DNA of 64,000 nucleotides from Bog-473 sp963725895 (GCA_963725895.1 CAVSAJ010000001.1:1798001-1862000), one strand, 5' to 3'. Positions 52,150-61,544 are shown, counted from the first letter of the stretch. The notes: generated from the sequence alone by a model not told the origin. Made by a program: numbers and translations.

Positions 52150-53192
52150 CTAGAGCCTTTCTGCGATGGCGTCGCCCACGGCGGTCGTGGACAGCTGGGT
52201 GGACGATGACTGCGTTGACGACGTTGACATGGAATCGGCTTGGGCGCTGACGGCCTTGAGGATGCGTGCGGCGGCGTCGGATTCGCCCAGGTGCTCGAGC
52301 ATCAGGGCGGCCGAGTGGATGGCAGCGAGCGGATTGGCGACGCCCGTGCCCGCGATGTCGTGCGCCGCTCCGTGCACAGGCTCGAAGAGCGACGGGCCAG
52401 TCCGCGGCGGGGTTGAGGTTGGCGGACGCGGCGAAGCCGATCCCGCCCGAGACCGCGCCAGCCAGGTCGGTGAGGATGTCACCGAAGAGGTTGTCGGTGA
52501 CGATCACGTCGTAACGCGTCGGCTGCTCCACCATGTAGATGCACGACGCGTCGACGTGGTTGTAGTCCCATTCCACGTCGGGGTGCTCGGGCGCCACCTC
52601 GCGGACGGTGCGCTGCCAAAGGTCGCCCGCGAACGTGAGCACGTTGGTCTTGTGCACCAGGGTGAGCTTGCGGCGGCGGCGCTCCGCCAGCCCGAACGCG
52701 AAGCGCACGCAGCGCTCGGCCCCCATGCGTGTGTTCACCGAGCCCTGGGTGGCGACCTCGTGCGGCGTGCCCTTGCGCAAGAATCCGCCTTCGCCGGCGT
52801 AGGTCCCCTCGGTGTTCTCCCGTACCACCGCGAAGTCCGCGCCGTCGCGCGATGGAGCCGGGCGTGCCGGTAAACGGGCGCAGGTTGACGTAGAGGTCGA
52901 GCTCGAAGCGGAGGCGTAGGAGCAGCCCTCGTTCGAGCGTGCCGGGGGGCACCGTCGTGTCCCCGACGGGCGGGCCAACGGCACCGAGCAGGATCGCGTC
53001 GAAGCCGCGCAGCTCCTCCAGGGTCTCGTCGGGCAGGACGGCGCCGTCCCGCAGGTAGCGGGCGGCCCCGAGGTCGAAGTCGGTCGTCTCGAGGTCCACG
53101 CCGGCGGCCGCCACCACCTTCAGCGCCTCCGCGCAGACCTCCGGCCCGATGCCGTCCCCGCCGATCACCGCGACCCGGTGCCTGCTGCCCAC
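52150..53192 (-). pseudogene. leuB: 3-isopropylmalate dehydrogenase, two frameshifts
   Basis: LeuB oxidatively decarboxylates 3-isopropylmalate (and methylmalate in the citramalate route). The three conserved parts lie in three frames: VAVIGGDGIGPEVCAEALKV to LYVNLRPFTGTPGSI; then DGADFAVVRENTEGTYAGEG to DVIVTDNLFGDILTDLAGAV; then TGPSLFEPVHGAAHDIAGTG to the stop. Switches fall near 52855 and 52400. Nothing else is lost, so sequencing error is likely and the enzyme is probably functional. Start GTG 53192 has a GAGAGGA ribosome site 9 bases upstream. It heads the operon leuB-ilvE-cimA. Confidence 0.88.
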
Positions 53193-53311
53193 TGTCGTCG
53201 TCCTCTCTCCTCTGCCTGTCTTTGTCCGTGTCCTCGCCTGCGTCCCCGTGCGACCCCTCGCCGGTGCCGCCACCGGCGTGCGTCTCGCCGCGTTCCTTTT
53301 TGGAATTGAAA

Positions 53312-53334
53312 AACCGCCCACAGTGTGGACGGTT
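53312..53334. promoter_or_regulatory. Near-perfect inverted repeat between leuB and greA
   Basis: Arms AACCGCCCACA and TGTGGACGGTT (11 bp, one mismatch) around a central G, in the A/T-rich part of the divergent spacer. This is a strong candidate operator for branched-chain amino acid control. Confidence 0.5.
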
Positions 53335-53338
53335 CGAA

Positions 53339-53362
53339 GGCGCGCTTGGGTGTCGGCGCGCC
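53339..53362. promoter_or_regulatory. GGCGCGC hairpin next to a promoter-like site
   Basis: Perfect 7-bp arms GGCGCGC and GCGCGCC enclose TTGGGTGTCG. The loop contains a -35-like TTGGGT. It may be a second operator or a leader hairpin for leuB. Confidence 0.35.
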
Positions 53363-53612
53363 TAGTGAATAATGCCTACCAAGTGCTCGGAGCGACGCAT
53401 AACCACCCCAGTCTCTCGCAGTTCGGCCAGCCTCGTCAACACACTGGCTGCACGGGGCGGCGCCCGAGAGCAGGCCCGGCGGAGCCGGCGGGGCCGACCC
53501 GGCTCTCGACGTGCCCGCCGAGAAGGTCTCCACCCCAGCTCCGATTAGCCTTGAGGACGCCGGGCGCCGGTGCTGCGCACCGCCCTGCACCACCCCCTCC
53601 GGAGGACACGCT

Positions 53613-54113
53613 GTGACCAACACTCCCATCAACCAGACCGAGCCGACCAAGCTGACACAGGCGACGCACGACCGTCTCGTCGCCGAGCTCGAGGATCTGA
53701 CGACGCGTGGTCGGGTCGAGATCGCCCAGCACATCGAGGCGGCCCGGGCGTTGGGGGACCTCAGTGAGAACGGCGACTATCACGCCGCCAAGGACGCGCA
53801 GGGCAAGATGGAGTCGCGTATCCGCCAGCTCCAAGCGATGCTCAAGGACGTCGAGATCGTGGACGAATCCGGCGGAGACGACGGCACCGTCTCCCTGGGC
53901 AGCATCGTCACGCTGCGCTACGACGGTGACGACGAGGACGACATCCAGCGGTTCTTCGTCGGCTCCATCGAGGAGCGCCAGGGCGACCTCAACGTGATCT
54001 CGCCCAGCTCACCGTTGGGCCAGGTGCTCGTAGGCCAGCGCGGTGGTGCCGCCGTCGAGTACCAGGCGCCGGGAGGCACGCTCAAAGTGCACATCGTCGC
54101 GGTCGAACGCTGA
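53613..54113 (+). CDS. greA: Transcription elongation factor GreA
   Basis: A 166-residue GreA that rescues backtracked RNA polymerase. The start is GTG 53613 with GGAGGA 7 bases upstream. The N-terminal coiled coil carries the tip motif ALGDLSENGDYHAAKDAQG with the acidic residues used in transcript cleavage, and the C-terminal FKBP-like domain has VSLGSIVTLRYDGDDED, SPSSPLGQVLVGQRGGAAVE and TLKVHIVAVER. Its stop overlaps the leuC start (TGATG), placing a general transcription factor at the head of a leucine operon. Confidence 0.92.
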   Translation: MTNTPINQTEPTKLTQATHDRLVAELEDLTTRGRVEIAQHIEAARALGDLSENGDYHAAKDAQGKMESRIRQLQAMLKDVEIVDESGGDDGTVSLGSIVTLRYDGDDEDDIQRFFVGSIEERQGDLNVISPSSPLGQVLVGQRGGAAVEYQAPGGTLKVHIVAVER

Positions 54114-55546
54114 TGGCCGCGCCGCGCACGCTCAGCGAAAAAATCTGGGACGCACACGTCGTTCACGCCACCGAGGGCGAGCCCGACATCCTCTTCATCG
54201 ACCTGCACCTGGTGCACGAAGTCACCTCACCCCAGGCCTTTGACGGGCTACGCCTGGCCGGGCGCGGCGTGCGCCGGCCGGACCTCACGGTCGCCACGGC
54301 CGACCACAACGTCCCGACGGTCGACATCGACAAGCCGGTTGCGGACCCGGTCTCGGCGGCGCAGCTCAAGGTCCTCGACGACAACACGGCCGAGTACGGC
54401 ATCACCTCGTTCCCGATGGGCGATCCCAACCAGGGGATCGTGCACATCATCGGGCCCGAGCAAGGCTGGACACAGCCTGGCATGACCATCGTGTGCGGCG
54501 ACAGCCACACCTCGACGCACGGCGCGTTCGGCGCGCTGGCGTTCGGCATCGGCACCAGCGAGGTGGAGCACGTGCTCGCGACGCAGACGCTCCCCCAGGT
54601 ACGGCCGATGACCATGTCGGTCACGGTCGAGGGCGAGCTCGGGCCCGGCGTCACCGCAAAGGACGTGGCGCTGGCGATCATCGGCACCATCGGGACCGGC
54701 GGGGGCATCGGCCATGTGATCGAGTATCGGGGATCGGCCATCCGGAGCCTCTCCATGGAAGGCCGGATGACGCTGTGCAACATGTCCATCGAGGGCGGGG
54801 CGCGTGCCGGCCTCGTGGCGCCCGACGAGACGACCTTCGAATACGTGCGCGGCCGTGACCACGCGCCCACCGGGCCGAAGTGGGACGAGGCGATCGCATA
54901 CTGGCGCACGCTGACCACCGACGAGGGCGCAGCGTTCGACAAGGAGGTCGTGCTCGACGCGGCGACGATCACCCCGCACGTGACGTGGGGCACCAACCCC
55001 GCTCAGGTGGTGTCGATCTTCGGCTCGGTCCCCGATCCCGACGCGATGAGCGACGCGGGCGACCGCGAGGCTGCTGCGCGTGCCCTGGCCTACATGGGCT
55101 TGGCTGCGGGGACACCGATGCGTCAGATCAGCGTCGACACTGTGTTCCTCGGCAGCTGCACGAACTCGCGGATCGAGGACTTCCGGGCCGCCGCGGCCGT
55201 CCTCGAGGGCCGCACGGTCTGTGAGGGCTTGCGTGCCCTGGCCGTCCCCGGCTCGCATCGGGTCAAGGCACAGGCGGAGGCCGAAGGACTCGACAAGGTC
55301 TTCGTGACCGCGGGCTTCGAGTGGCGCGAGCCAGGCTGTTCGATGTGCTTGGCCATGAACCCAGACAAGCTGGCCGTCGGTGAGCGCTGCGCGTCGACCT
55401 CGAACCGCAACTTCGAGGGCCGCCAGGGGCGGGGCGGCCGTACCCACCTGGTCTCCCCTGCCGTCGCCGCCGCCACTGCGGTCGCCGGGACATTCGCCAC
55501 GCCGGAAGACTTGGAGTACCTCGTCGACTTGGAGGAGTTGGACTGA
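54113..55546 (+). CDS. leuC: Isopropylmalate/citramalate isomerase large subunit
   Basis: A 477-residue aconitase-family protein. With LeuD it isomerises 2- to 3-isopropylmalate and, with CimA in the cell, citramalate to 3-methylmalate. LSEKIWDAHVVHATEGEPDI, TADHNVPT, IVCGDSHTSTHGAFGALAFG and the cluster cysteines in FLGSCTNSRIEDFRAAA and EPGCSMCLAMNPD are all present; the product needs a [4Fe-4S] cluster. It is one base overlapped with greA before and leuD after. Confidence 0.95.
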   Translation: MAAPRTLSEKIWDAHVVHATEGEPDILFIDLHLVHEVTSPQAFDGLRLAGRGVRRPDLTVATADHNVPTVDIDKPVADPVSAAQLKVLDDNTAEYGITSFPMGDPNQGIVHIIGPEQGWTQPGMTIVCGDSHTSTHGAFGALAFGIGTSEVEHVLATQTLPQVRPMTMSVTVEGELGPGVTAKDVALAIIGTIGTGGGIGHVIEYRGSAIRSLSMEGRMTLCNMSIEGGARAGLVAPDETTFEYVRGRDHAPTGPKWDEAIAYWRTLTTDEGAAFDKEVVLDAATITPHVTWGTNPAQVVSIFGSVPDPDAMSDAGDREAAARALAYMGLAAGTPMRQISVDTVFLGSCTNSRIEDFRAAAAVLEGRTVCEGLRALAVPGSHRVKAQAEAEGLDKVFVTAGFEWREPGCSMCLAMNPDKLAVGERCASTSNRNFEGRQGRGGRTHLVSPAVAAATAVAGTFATPEDLEYLVDLEELD

Positions 55547-56160
55547 TGGAGCCCGTCATCGTCATCAGCGGACGTGCCGTGCCGCTCGACCGCACCGACG
55601 TCGACACCGACCAGATCATCCCTTCTGACTGGTTGAAGCGGGTCGAGCGCACGGGCTTCGGCGCGGGCCTCTTCTCCGAATGGCGCGACGACCGCAACTT
55701 CGTGTTGAACGATCCCGAGTTCGTCGGTGCCACCATCCTGGTGGCCGGGCACAACTTCGGCACCGGCTCCTCGCGCGAGCACGCCGTGTGGGCATTGATG
55801 GACTACGGGTTCCGAGCCGTCGTGTCCTCACGCTTCGCCGACATCTTCCGCAACAACTGCACAAAGCAGGGCCTCCTGCCCGTCCAGGTGACCGAGGAGC
55901 TGGACCGTGCGCTGCTGGACGCGGTGACAAAGAATCCCGCACAAGAGATCACGATCGACGTGGCCCGAGGGACGATCGAGGCGCCGGCGGCGGGATTGGC
56001 CGGGACCTTCCCCCTCGACGAGTTCACCCGTGAGCGACTCCTTAACGGCTGGGACGACATCGGCCTCACACTGCGCTACGCCGACGAGATCGACGCCTTC
56101 GAGCACCGACGGCCCGACTTCTTGCCCTCTGCATCGACCGCTGCTCCTGCCGCTGGCTGA
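55546..56160 (+). CDS. leuD: Isopropylmalate/citramalate isomerase small subunit
   Basis: A 204-residue swivelling-domain partner of LeuC. VPLDRTDVDTDQIIPSDWLK, GHNFGTGSSREHAVWALMDY, GFRAVVSSRFADIFRNNCTK, QGLLPVQV and a substrate-side EFTRERLLNGWDDIGLTLRY are typical. Length is normal. It overlaps leuC by one base (TGATG) and ends the greA-leuC-leuD run; an acetyltransferase gene follows after 9 bases. Confidence 0.94.
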   Translation: MEPVIVISGRAVPLDRTDVDTDQIIPSDWLKRVERTGFGAGLFSEWRDDRNFVLNDPEFVGATILVAGHNFGTGSSREHAVWALMDYGFRAVVSSRFADIFRNNCTKQGLLPVQVTEELDRALLDAVTKNPAQEITIDVARGTIEAPAAGLAGTFPLDEFTRERLLNGWDDIGLTLRYADEIDAFEHRRPDFLPSASTAAPAAG

Positions 56161-56169
56161 CACTGCGCG

Positions 56170-57054
56170 ATGACGAGTTTCAGGCCCATGACGGAGCCCG
56201 ACGTCCCTGCCGCCGTGGCGGCGTTCGAGCAGGGGCTCCTGACCATGCAAGCCCGGCACAACCTGCCGGTCACCGGCAACTCGATCCGCGACGAGAAGCG
56301 ACGTCAGGACCGCACGCGCCACTTCCTGGGTACCGACCCCCAGGGCTCGTGGGTGGCCGAAGACGGCGGCACGATCATCGGGATGTCGCAGTCCTTCGTC
56401 CGCGAGGGCTACTGGATGCTCTCCCAACTCGGTACGGTGCCGGGCCGCCAGGGCCTGGGTGTCGGCAAGGAGCTGTTGCGGCTGGCGCTGGCCCACGGCC
56501 AGCCCGACGGCCCAGGGACGATCCAATGCTCGCGGGATCCAAAGGCGATGGCGCTCTACGCGAGCGTCGGCTTCTCGCTGCACCCTGTCGTCGCCGCCTG
56601 GGGTCCCATGCGCCCGAACGCAGCGGCCGAACGCCCGTCCGAAGTCGAGCGTTACGAGCCCGACCAGGTCGGATCACGCGAGCTGGCGGTGATCGACGCC
56701 ATCGACCGCACCGTGCGCGGCGCCGCCCGCGCGGTCGACATCGTCGCCATGTTGGAGCAGCCGGGTAACCGGCTCTTGCTCCACGGCGAGGACGGGTACG
56801 CAGTGGCCAAGGACGAACGCATCGTCACCCTCGGTGCGCGGACCGAGGAGTCGGCGGTGTTGGTGCTGCGAACGATGCTGGCCGAGGCGCCACCGGGCGA
56901 GACGATCGAGATCGCGTGGCTGAGCTCGGCCCAGCAGTGGGCGATCCGAGAGGTGGTGGCGGCCGGGATCGAGCTCCAGCCCTACGGGCCGGTGATGGTG
57001 CGCGGGATGGCAGGGCCCCCCTGCCCCTACATCCCGAGCGGCGGGTTCGGCTAG
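56170..57054 (+). CDS. GNAT acetyltransferase, probably double-domain
   Basis: A 294-residue protein. The first half is a GNAT domain with LSQLGTVPGRQGLGVGKELL and ALYASVGFSLHPVVAAW. The second half (AVIDAIDRTVRGAARAVDIV onwards, ending QWAIREVVAAGIELQPYGPV) looks like a second, degenerate GNAT domain without a clear acetyl-CoA loop. Substrate unknown. Nine bases separate it from leuD, so it could be the last gene of that operon. Confidence 0.75.
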   Translation: MTSFRPMTEPDVPAAVAAFEQGLLTMQARHNLPVTGNSIRDEKRRQDRTRHFLGTDPQGSWVAEDGGTIIGMSQSFVREGYWMLSQLGTVPGRQGLGVGKELLRLALAHGQPDGPGTIQCSRDPKAMALYASVGFSLHPVVAAWGPMRPNAAAERPSEVERYEPDQVGSRELAVIDAIDRTVRGAARAVDIVAMLEQPGNRLLLHGEDGYAVAKDERIVTLGARTEESAVLVLRTMLAEAPPGETIEIAWLSSAQQWAIREVVAAGIELQPYGPVMVRGMAGPPCPYIPSGGFG

Positions 57055-57081
57055 CGCGTCAGCGCGTGTCGGGTCGACCCC

Positions 57082-57119
57082 GTTGCTGATTGCGCACGGC
57101 GTTGCCGATTGCGCACGGC
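57082..57119. repeat. 19-bp direct tandem duplication
   Basis: GTTGCTGATTGCGCACGGC is followed directly by GTTGCCGATTGCGCACGGC (one change) in the 126-base gap before the next gene. No function inferred. Confidence 0.8.
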
Positions 57120-57180
57120 CGGTTGCAGAGGGGGACCTCCGCTTCTAGGGTCCTCACGGTCTCGGCCTGGAGGTCTGAAA

Positions 57181-58179
57181 ATGGGGGACGTGGTCGTGCC
57201 GACATCGGTTCAAGGCACCGATCCGAGCGACGGAAGCTCGACGTCCCGCCGTTCACATCGCATGCGCTCCGGTGCAGCCATCGTGTTATTTGTCGTATTC
57301 CTTGTGCTGGTTGCATTCTCGGTCTGGCTGTACCCAAGACGAGCAGTCATCAACAGACCCGCGCCTTTTAGCCTTACCATGATCTCGGCTGAGGGCCCAG
57401 AGATCGGGGCTTTCGACGTCATTCCCTTGACCATCGTCCCGAATCCGGCCTATTCGAATCCCTCAGACGTCAACGTGATCGTCGAGCCAGTCGGACATGA
57501 CGTCTACGGGGTTCACGTCAGCTGGACGTACACGCCCTCCATGTGCAGCCAGGGAGAGAATCGCGTCCAAGGGGAGATCGCAGGTTGCGCCCCGACGTCA
57601 AAGCCGTACGAAGTTGCCGGATCAGAGCTGAATGTCTCCATCCCGATCGGTGCGACCATTCTTCACTGCCACGCCTGCCCGCAGGGTCGTCAGCACGTAT
57701 TCGCGGAACAAGACAGTACCGTGCGGCCGGAGCCCTACCTTCCCGATGCCTCAGTCCTCACTACCTCCACACCAGCATTGCCGGTGACCGCCTCTTGGAA
57801 GTTCGAAATACGCGACACGGCATTTGCCTGGGCGGCGAACGGTCTGAGTGCAGAGGCGAGTCTTCCCGTCGTCAACTTCTTGAACAACGGGAACGTTGGC
57901 TATGGAGATGTCACCGTCACCTATCGCATCCCAGGGGGGAATCAGTACGACTGGAACGATGGACCCGATCCGGACAAGCTGACCTGGAGCGAGCCAGTCA
58001 GCGCTGCCACGACGGCGGTCCAGGTGGCTGGGATCGACAACAGTGCCGCTTCCAGTGACACGAGGGACGTGCTGATCGTTGGGATTCTGCTCGGAACGGC
58101 CGGTGGCGCCCTGGTGGGATCGATTCAGGAATTCGCTCACGCAAGGTCGGAGCGAGAAGGGGCACACCGGCGTCCGTAG
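57181..58179 (+). CDS. Membrane-anchored extracellular protein of unknown function
   Basis: A 332-residue protein with a ribosome site GGAGG ten bases before ATG 57181. A basic cytoplasmic start is followed by one helix (AAIVLFVVFLVLVAFSVWLY). The outer part looks like beta sandwich (FSLTMISAEGPEIGAFDVIP, then VHVSWTYTPSMCS) and contains a CHACPQG motif. A second helix near the C-terminus (VLIVGILLGTAGGALVGSI) precedes a charged tail, so both ends are probably cytoplasmic. Codon use is somewhat less GC-rich than the neighbours. No family recognised. Confidence 0.6.
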   Translation: MGDVVVPTSVQGTDPSDGSSTSRRSHRMRSGAAIVLFVVFLVLVAFSVWLYPRRAVINRPAPFSLTMISAEGPEIGAFDVIPLTIVPNPAYSNPSDVNVIVEPVGHDVYGVHVSWTYTPSMCSQGENRVQGEIAGCAPTSKPYEVAGSELNVSIPIGATILHCHACPQGRQHVFAEQDSTVRPEPYLPDASVLTTSTPALPVTASWKFEIRDTAFAWAANGLSAEASLPVVNFLNNGNVGYGDVTVTYRIPGGNQYDWNDGPDPDKLTWSEPVSAATTAVQVAGIDNSAASSDTRDVLIVGILLGTAGGALVGSIQEFAHARSEREGAHRRP

Positions 58180-58229
58180 CGCTCTATCCGAGGTCCGGGC
58201 CTTGCGTCAGTTGCCGCGCGGGTTCGAGC

Positions 58230-61200
58230 TCACCGTCCCATTGCTTCGAGCGCCTCGGTGGCGCGCCGATCCACGTTGCCGTAGCCGTGCGTCCGCGCCG
58301 CTCGTTGGGCTTTGGTCAGGCGCGCCATCGCCGCGTCCGCATCGCCCGTCCGATTCCGCCGGGCCAGCAGGGTGCCCCACCACAGGTCCGTCCGGGCCGC
58401 GAAGAACTTCGCCCCCATTCGCTCGCTGACGACTGCCGACTGCGAGAAATAGGCCTCTGCCTCGTCGTAGCGGCCGAGGACGCTGGCCAGTCCGCCGAGG
58501 TAGTGGCTCACTGGTGGCAGCGCCGATGCCCCCGTGGCGGGCAGCTGCGCGTGCCAGGGGGCGAGGCGCTCAAAGAGGGGCCTGGCGTACGTGGGGTCCC
58601 CGCATTCGACGGCGGCGTCGGCGTAGTCGACCATTCCCGAGAGCCACACCTGGTCCAGCTGGAGGTCGAACCCCGAAGCCGCAAACGCCTCGAGCAGACC
58701 CAGCGCTTCATCCGTGCGACCGACTTCCACATGGGCCTTGGCCAACAGCGACCCGAACATCCAGGGCGAGATCTCTGGCGCGTCTGACGCCATCTGCTCG
58801 ATGAGGGGGATGAGCTCGTTCATCGTGCCGCGTTGTCCGCGCACCATGATCAGTTGGGTGCCGTAGATGATCGCAGCGTCCGGTTGACCACTGTCGCTAC
58901 CGATCTGCAGCGCCTCGGTCGCGAGGGCCTCCGCTCGGTCTGTGTCCCCTGCGATGAATGCCCGCTGTCCTTGGAGGAACCTGTGCCCCCAGGTGAACAC
59001 CGGCTGCCCAAGCAGGTCTGCCATCGCTCCATGGATCTCAAGGCAGCGGTCCAACTCCTCGATGTCGCCGGAGCGGGATGCCGTCTCATAGCGCCACATG
59101 GCCGCCCAGTAGAGCAGTGCCGGGTCCCCCAATCGCTCGGCGCGCATGAGTGCATCGGTCGTTCGGGAGAGTGCGGGTCCGAGGAGCTGCGGCACCTGGA
59201 GCGGCACATAGAGGTGGTTGAGCACGCGCAGGCAGGTGCCGTCGTCGTTACTACCGGTGACGATGGTCTCCGCCTCCTCCGCCAGTGCCTGCCGGCGTTC
59301 GAGCGGGCTGCCGTGGGCGAGTTCGGAACACAGCGTCGCCAGGACGAGTGCTCGTTCCGGAATATCATCTTCCAGCTCGTCGAGGGCGGTTTCGAGCACG
59401 GCGACCTTCTCAGTGTCGGTGGCGCCGACCGCGCTGTAGAAGCCGCGGTTGTTGGCCAGGGCGGCCGCAACCAGCCGCTCGGTGTCACCGAAGTCGGCCG
59501 CCCGGTGCGCCGCGTCGAGCAACGTGTCCCGGTAGGTCGGGTCCCCAGTTTGACGCTGCGCGGTTCCAAGCCCAATGGCCAGGTCGAGGGCCAGGACAGG
59601 GTCGGGGTCGTCGACCTGCTCCAGGAGCTCTGTGGCCTGGGTGAAGTACCGGAGAGCGTCGGCCGGGGCCAATGCGCTGAGGGCAGCGTCGCCAGCCTGA
59701 CGCGCGTAGCGAATGGCCCGGCCGGACGGAGAGCCGTCCGAGGCGTTCAGCCAATGCCGGGCCAACTCACCCACACGCGGTCCCGGATGACCACCGCAGA
59801 TGTCCTCCAGCGCCACTGCGACCTGCTTGTGGGCCCGGGCACGGCGTGTCGGTCCAAGGCTCTCGTAGATCGTGTGACGAATGAGCGCGTGGGCGAAGAT
59901 GTAGTGACCCGGCGGACCCGCAACCTCACGCACGAGCGCCGCCGCCCTCGCAGCCTCGAGAATCTCGAGAACTTCGTCCTCGGGAAAGCGAGTGGCTCTG
60001 ATCAGAAGGTCGAAGTCAAAACTCCGGCCGATGACGGCTGCAATCGACAGGGATCGCTCGGCGCGATCCCCGAGACGGGCCACCCGCCCCCCAACGACCT
60101 CTCGCACACTGTCGGGCAGCGCCAGCGGCCCGAGTGACTCAGCCGGCATCCATTGACCCGCCGCGTCCTGGTAAATGGCTCCGGTCTCAGCCAAGTAGCG
60201 GAGCACTTCGCTGAGGAAGAAGGGGTTGCCGTCCGTCTCAAGGTGTACGGCGTGTGCGAGCGCAACACCGCTCTCGTCAAGCTTGTGTCCCGCCGCGGCT
60301 TCCATGTAGGACACCACATCCCCGTGGTTGAGGCCCTCGAGCTCCAACCGCGACACGCCGCGGTGACGCCACAAGTTCCCCACCGTGTCGCGCAGCTCGC
60401 TCGAGTTGGGCAGCTCGTCATCGCGAAAGGTCGCGACGAGGAGCACTCGCATCGGCAGCTCTGTGGCCGCGAGATGACGCAGCAGGAGGAGGCTCCCTGA
60501 GTCGGCCCATTGCAGGTCATCGAAGATGAGCACGATGGGATCGTCGGCGGATGCCTCCGCCAAGAGCCCGACCACGGCAGTGAAGAGCAGGTATCGCTCG
60601 GTGTCGCTGTCCGTCGCCTTGGGCGGCGGAAAATCGGTGATCCGGCTGCTGAGGGCAGGAATGAGGCGCGTAAGTTCGGAGCCGTGTGCGCGTGTGTGGC
60701 GCCTGAGCCGATCATCATCGACGTTGTTGACATAGTGGCCGAGAGATTCGGAGAAGAGCTGGTACGGCGTGGCCATGTCCTCGTCGGCGTGGCCAAACAG
60801 GACGGAGGCGCCGAGGCTATGGGCGGCGCGAGCGGCTTCGGCTGCGAGTGTGGTCTTGCCGAGACCGGCCTCGCCGCTCAAGAGCACGATCTCTCGTCCT
60901 TCCCCATTCGCAACACGCTTGTATGCATCGGCGAGCACAGCCGTCTCGATCTCGCGACCTACCACTCCAACAGTTGGGCGAACGGTGAGGCGTGTCTGCA
61001 GCGGGACGACCCCACCGGCCTCGGCCATGCCGAGCGGCTCCCAGATCACTTCGACGGTGGCGACGGGATCTGGGAGGCCCCTCAGGGTCATCGCGCCCAC
61101 CGATCGGCAGACATGTCGGTTTCGCCGTCCCGCCATCAGAGGCACGACGGCGGCAGCCAGGATCTGACCGCTTTCACAGACATCGCAGAGACGGGCTGCC

Positions 61201-61544
61201 TCGATCACCGGGTCCCCGTAGAAATCACCGTCCTCGGCTGTGACTTCCCCACCACTCAGCCCGATCCGCAGTCCCACGCTGTACCGACGATCACGATTGG
61301 CGCGCTCGACGCCCTGTTGCATGGCGACGGAACTGGCCAATGCGGCAGAAGCGGAGGCGAACGTCACCATGATTCCGTCGCCCAGTCCCTTGACCTCGTG
61401 GCCACCATTTTCGGCCGCGGCCTGACGCATGACCGAGAAATAGCCGCGGCGCACCTCGTCGGCGGCTTCGGGCGGCATGCCGACCGACAATGCGGTCGAT
61501 CCGACCACGTCACAGAAGAGAATCGCCACGTTCTCGGTGGTCAC
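58230..61544 (-). CDS. Adenylate-cyclase-like, STAND ATPase and TPR regulatory protein
   Basis: A 1104-residue signalling protein. Start GTG 61544 has AGGAGG seven bases upstream and gives TTENVAILFCDVVGSTALS. Residues 1-165 form a class III cyclase domain with both metal Asp residues (Asp12; Asp56 in KGLGDGIMV), but the conserved Asn is Ile114 (DPVIEAARL; Arg118 kept), so activity may be weak or lost. A STAND/AAA ATPase follows (Walker A GEAGLGKTT near 224-232, Walker B VLIFDDLQWADSGS), then a long helical TPR-type region to the end. There is no C-terminal LuxR helix-turn-helix. It probably senses a ligand through the TPRs; target unknown. Confidence 0.85.
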   Translation of the reverse strand: MTTENVAILFCDVVGSTALSVGMPPEAADEVRRGYFSVMRQAAAENGGHEVKGLGDGIMVTFASASAALASSVAMQQGVERANRDRRYSVGLRIGLSGGEVTAEDGDFYGDPVIEAARLCDVCESGQILAAAVVPLMAGRRNRHVCRSVGAMTLRGLPDPVATVEVIWEPLGMAEAGGVVPLQTRLTVRPTVGVVGREIETAVLADAYKRVANGEGREIVLLSGEAGLGKTTLAAEAARAAHSLGASVLFGHADEDMATPYQLFSESLGHYVNNVDDDRLRRHTRAHGSELTRLIPALSSRITDFPPPKATDSDTERYLLFTAVVGLLAEASADDPIVLIFDDLQWADSGSLLLLRHLAATELPMRVLLVATFRDDELPNSSELRDTVGNLWRHRGVSRLELEGLNHGDVVSYMEAAAGHKLDESGVALAHAVHLETDGNPFFLSEVLRYLAETGAIYQDAAGQWMPAESLGPLALPDSVREVVGGRVARLGDRAERSLSIAAVIGRSFDFDLLIRATRFPEDEVLEILEAARAAALVREVAGPPGHYIFAHALIRHTIYESLGPTRRARAHKQVAVALEDICGGHPGPRVGELARHWLNASDGSPSGRAIRYARQAGDAALSALAPADALRYFTQATELLEQVDDPDPVLALDLAIGLGTAQRQTGDPTYRDTLLDAAHRAADFGDTERLVAAALANNRGFYSAVGATDTEKVAVLETALDELEDDIPERALVLATLCSELAHGSPLERRQALAEEAETIVTGSNDDGTCLRVLNHLYVPLQVPQLLGPALSRTTDALMRAERLGDPALLYWAAMWRYETASRSGDIEELDRCLEIHGAMADLLGQPVFTWGHRFLQGQRAFIAGDTDRAEALATEALQIGSDSGQPDAAIIYGTQLIMVRGQRGTMNELIPLIEQMASDAPEISPWMFGSLLAKAHVEVGRTDEALGLLEAFAASGFDLQLDQVWLSGMVDYADAAVECGDPTYARPLFERLAPWHAQLPATGASALPPVSHYLGGLASVLGRYDEAEAYFSQSAVVSERMGAKFFAARTDLWWGTLLARRNRTGDADAAMARLTKAQRAARTHGYGNVDRRATEALEAMGR

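Larger units (their letters stand above)
53193..53612. other. Divergent regulatory spacer, leuB and greA-leuCD
   Basis: This 420-base region separates the two branched-chain arms. It holds an A/T pocket at 53296-53313 and two inverted repeats (see 53312 and 53339). A possible plus-strand promoter is TTGGGT at 53346 and AATAAT at 53368 with 16 bases between, overlapping the second repeat. No gene is supported. Confidence 0.5.
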
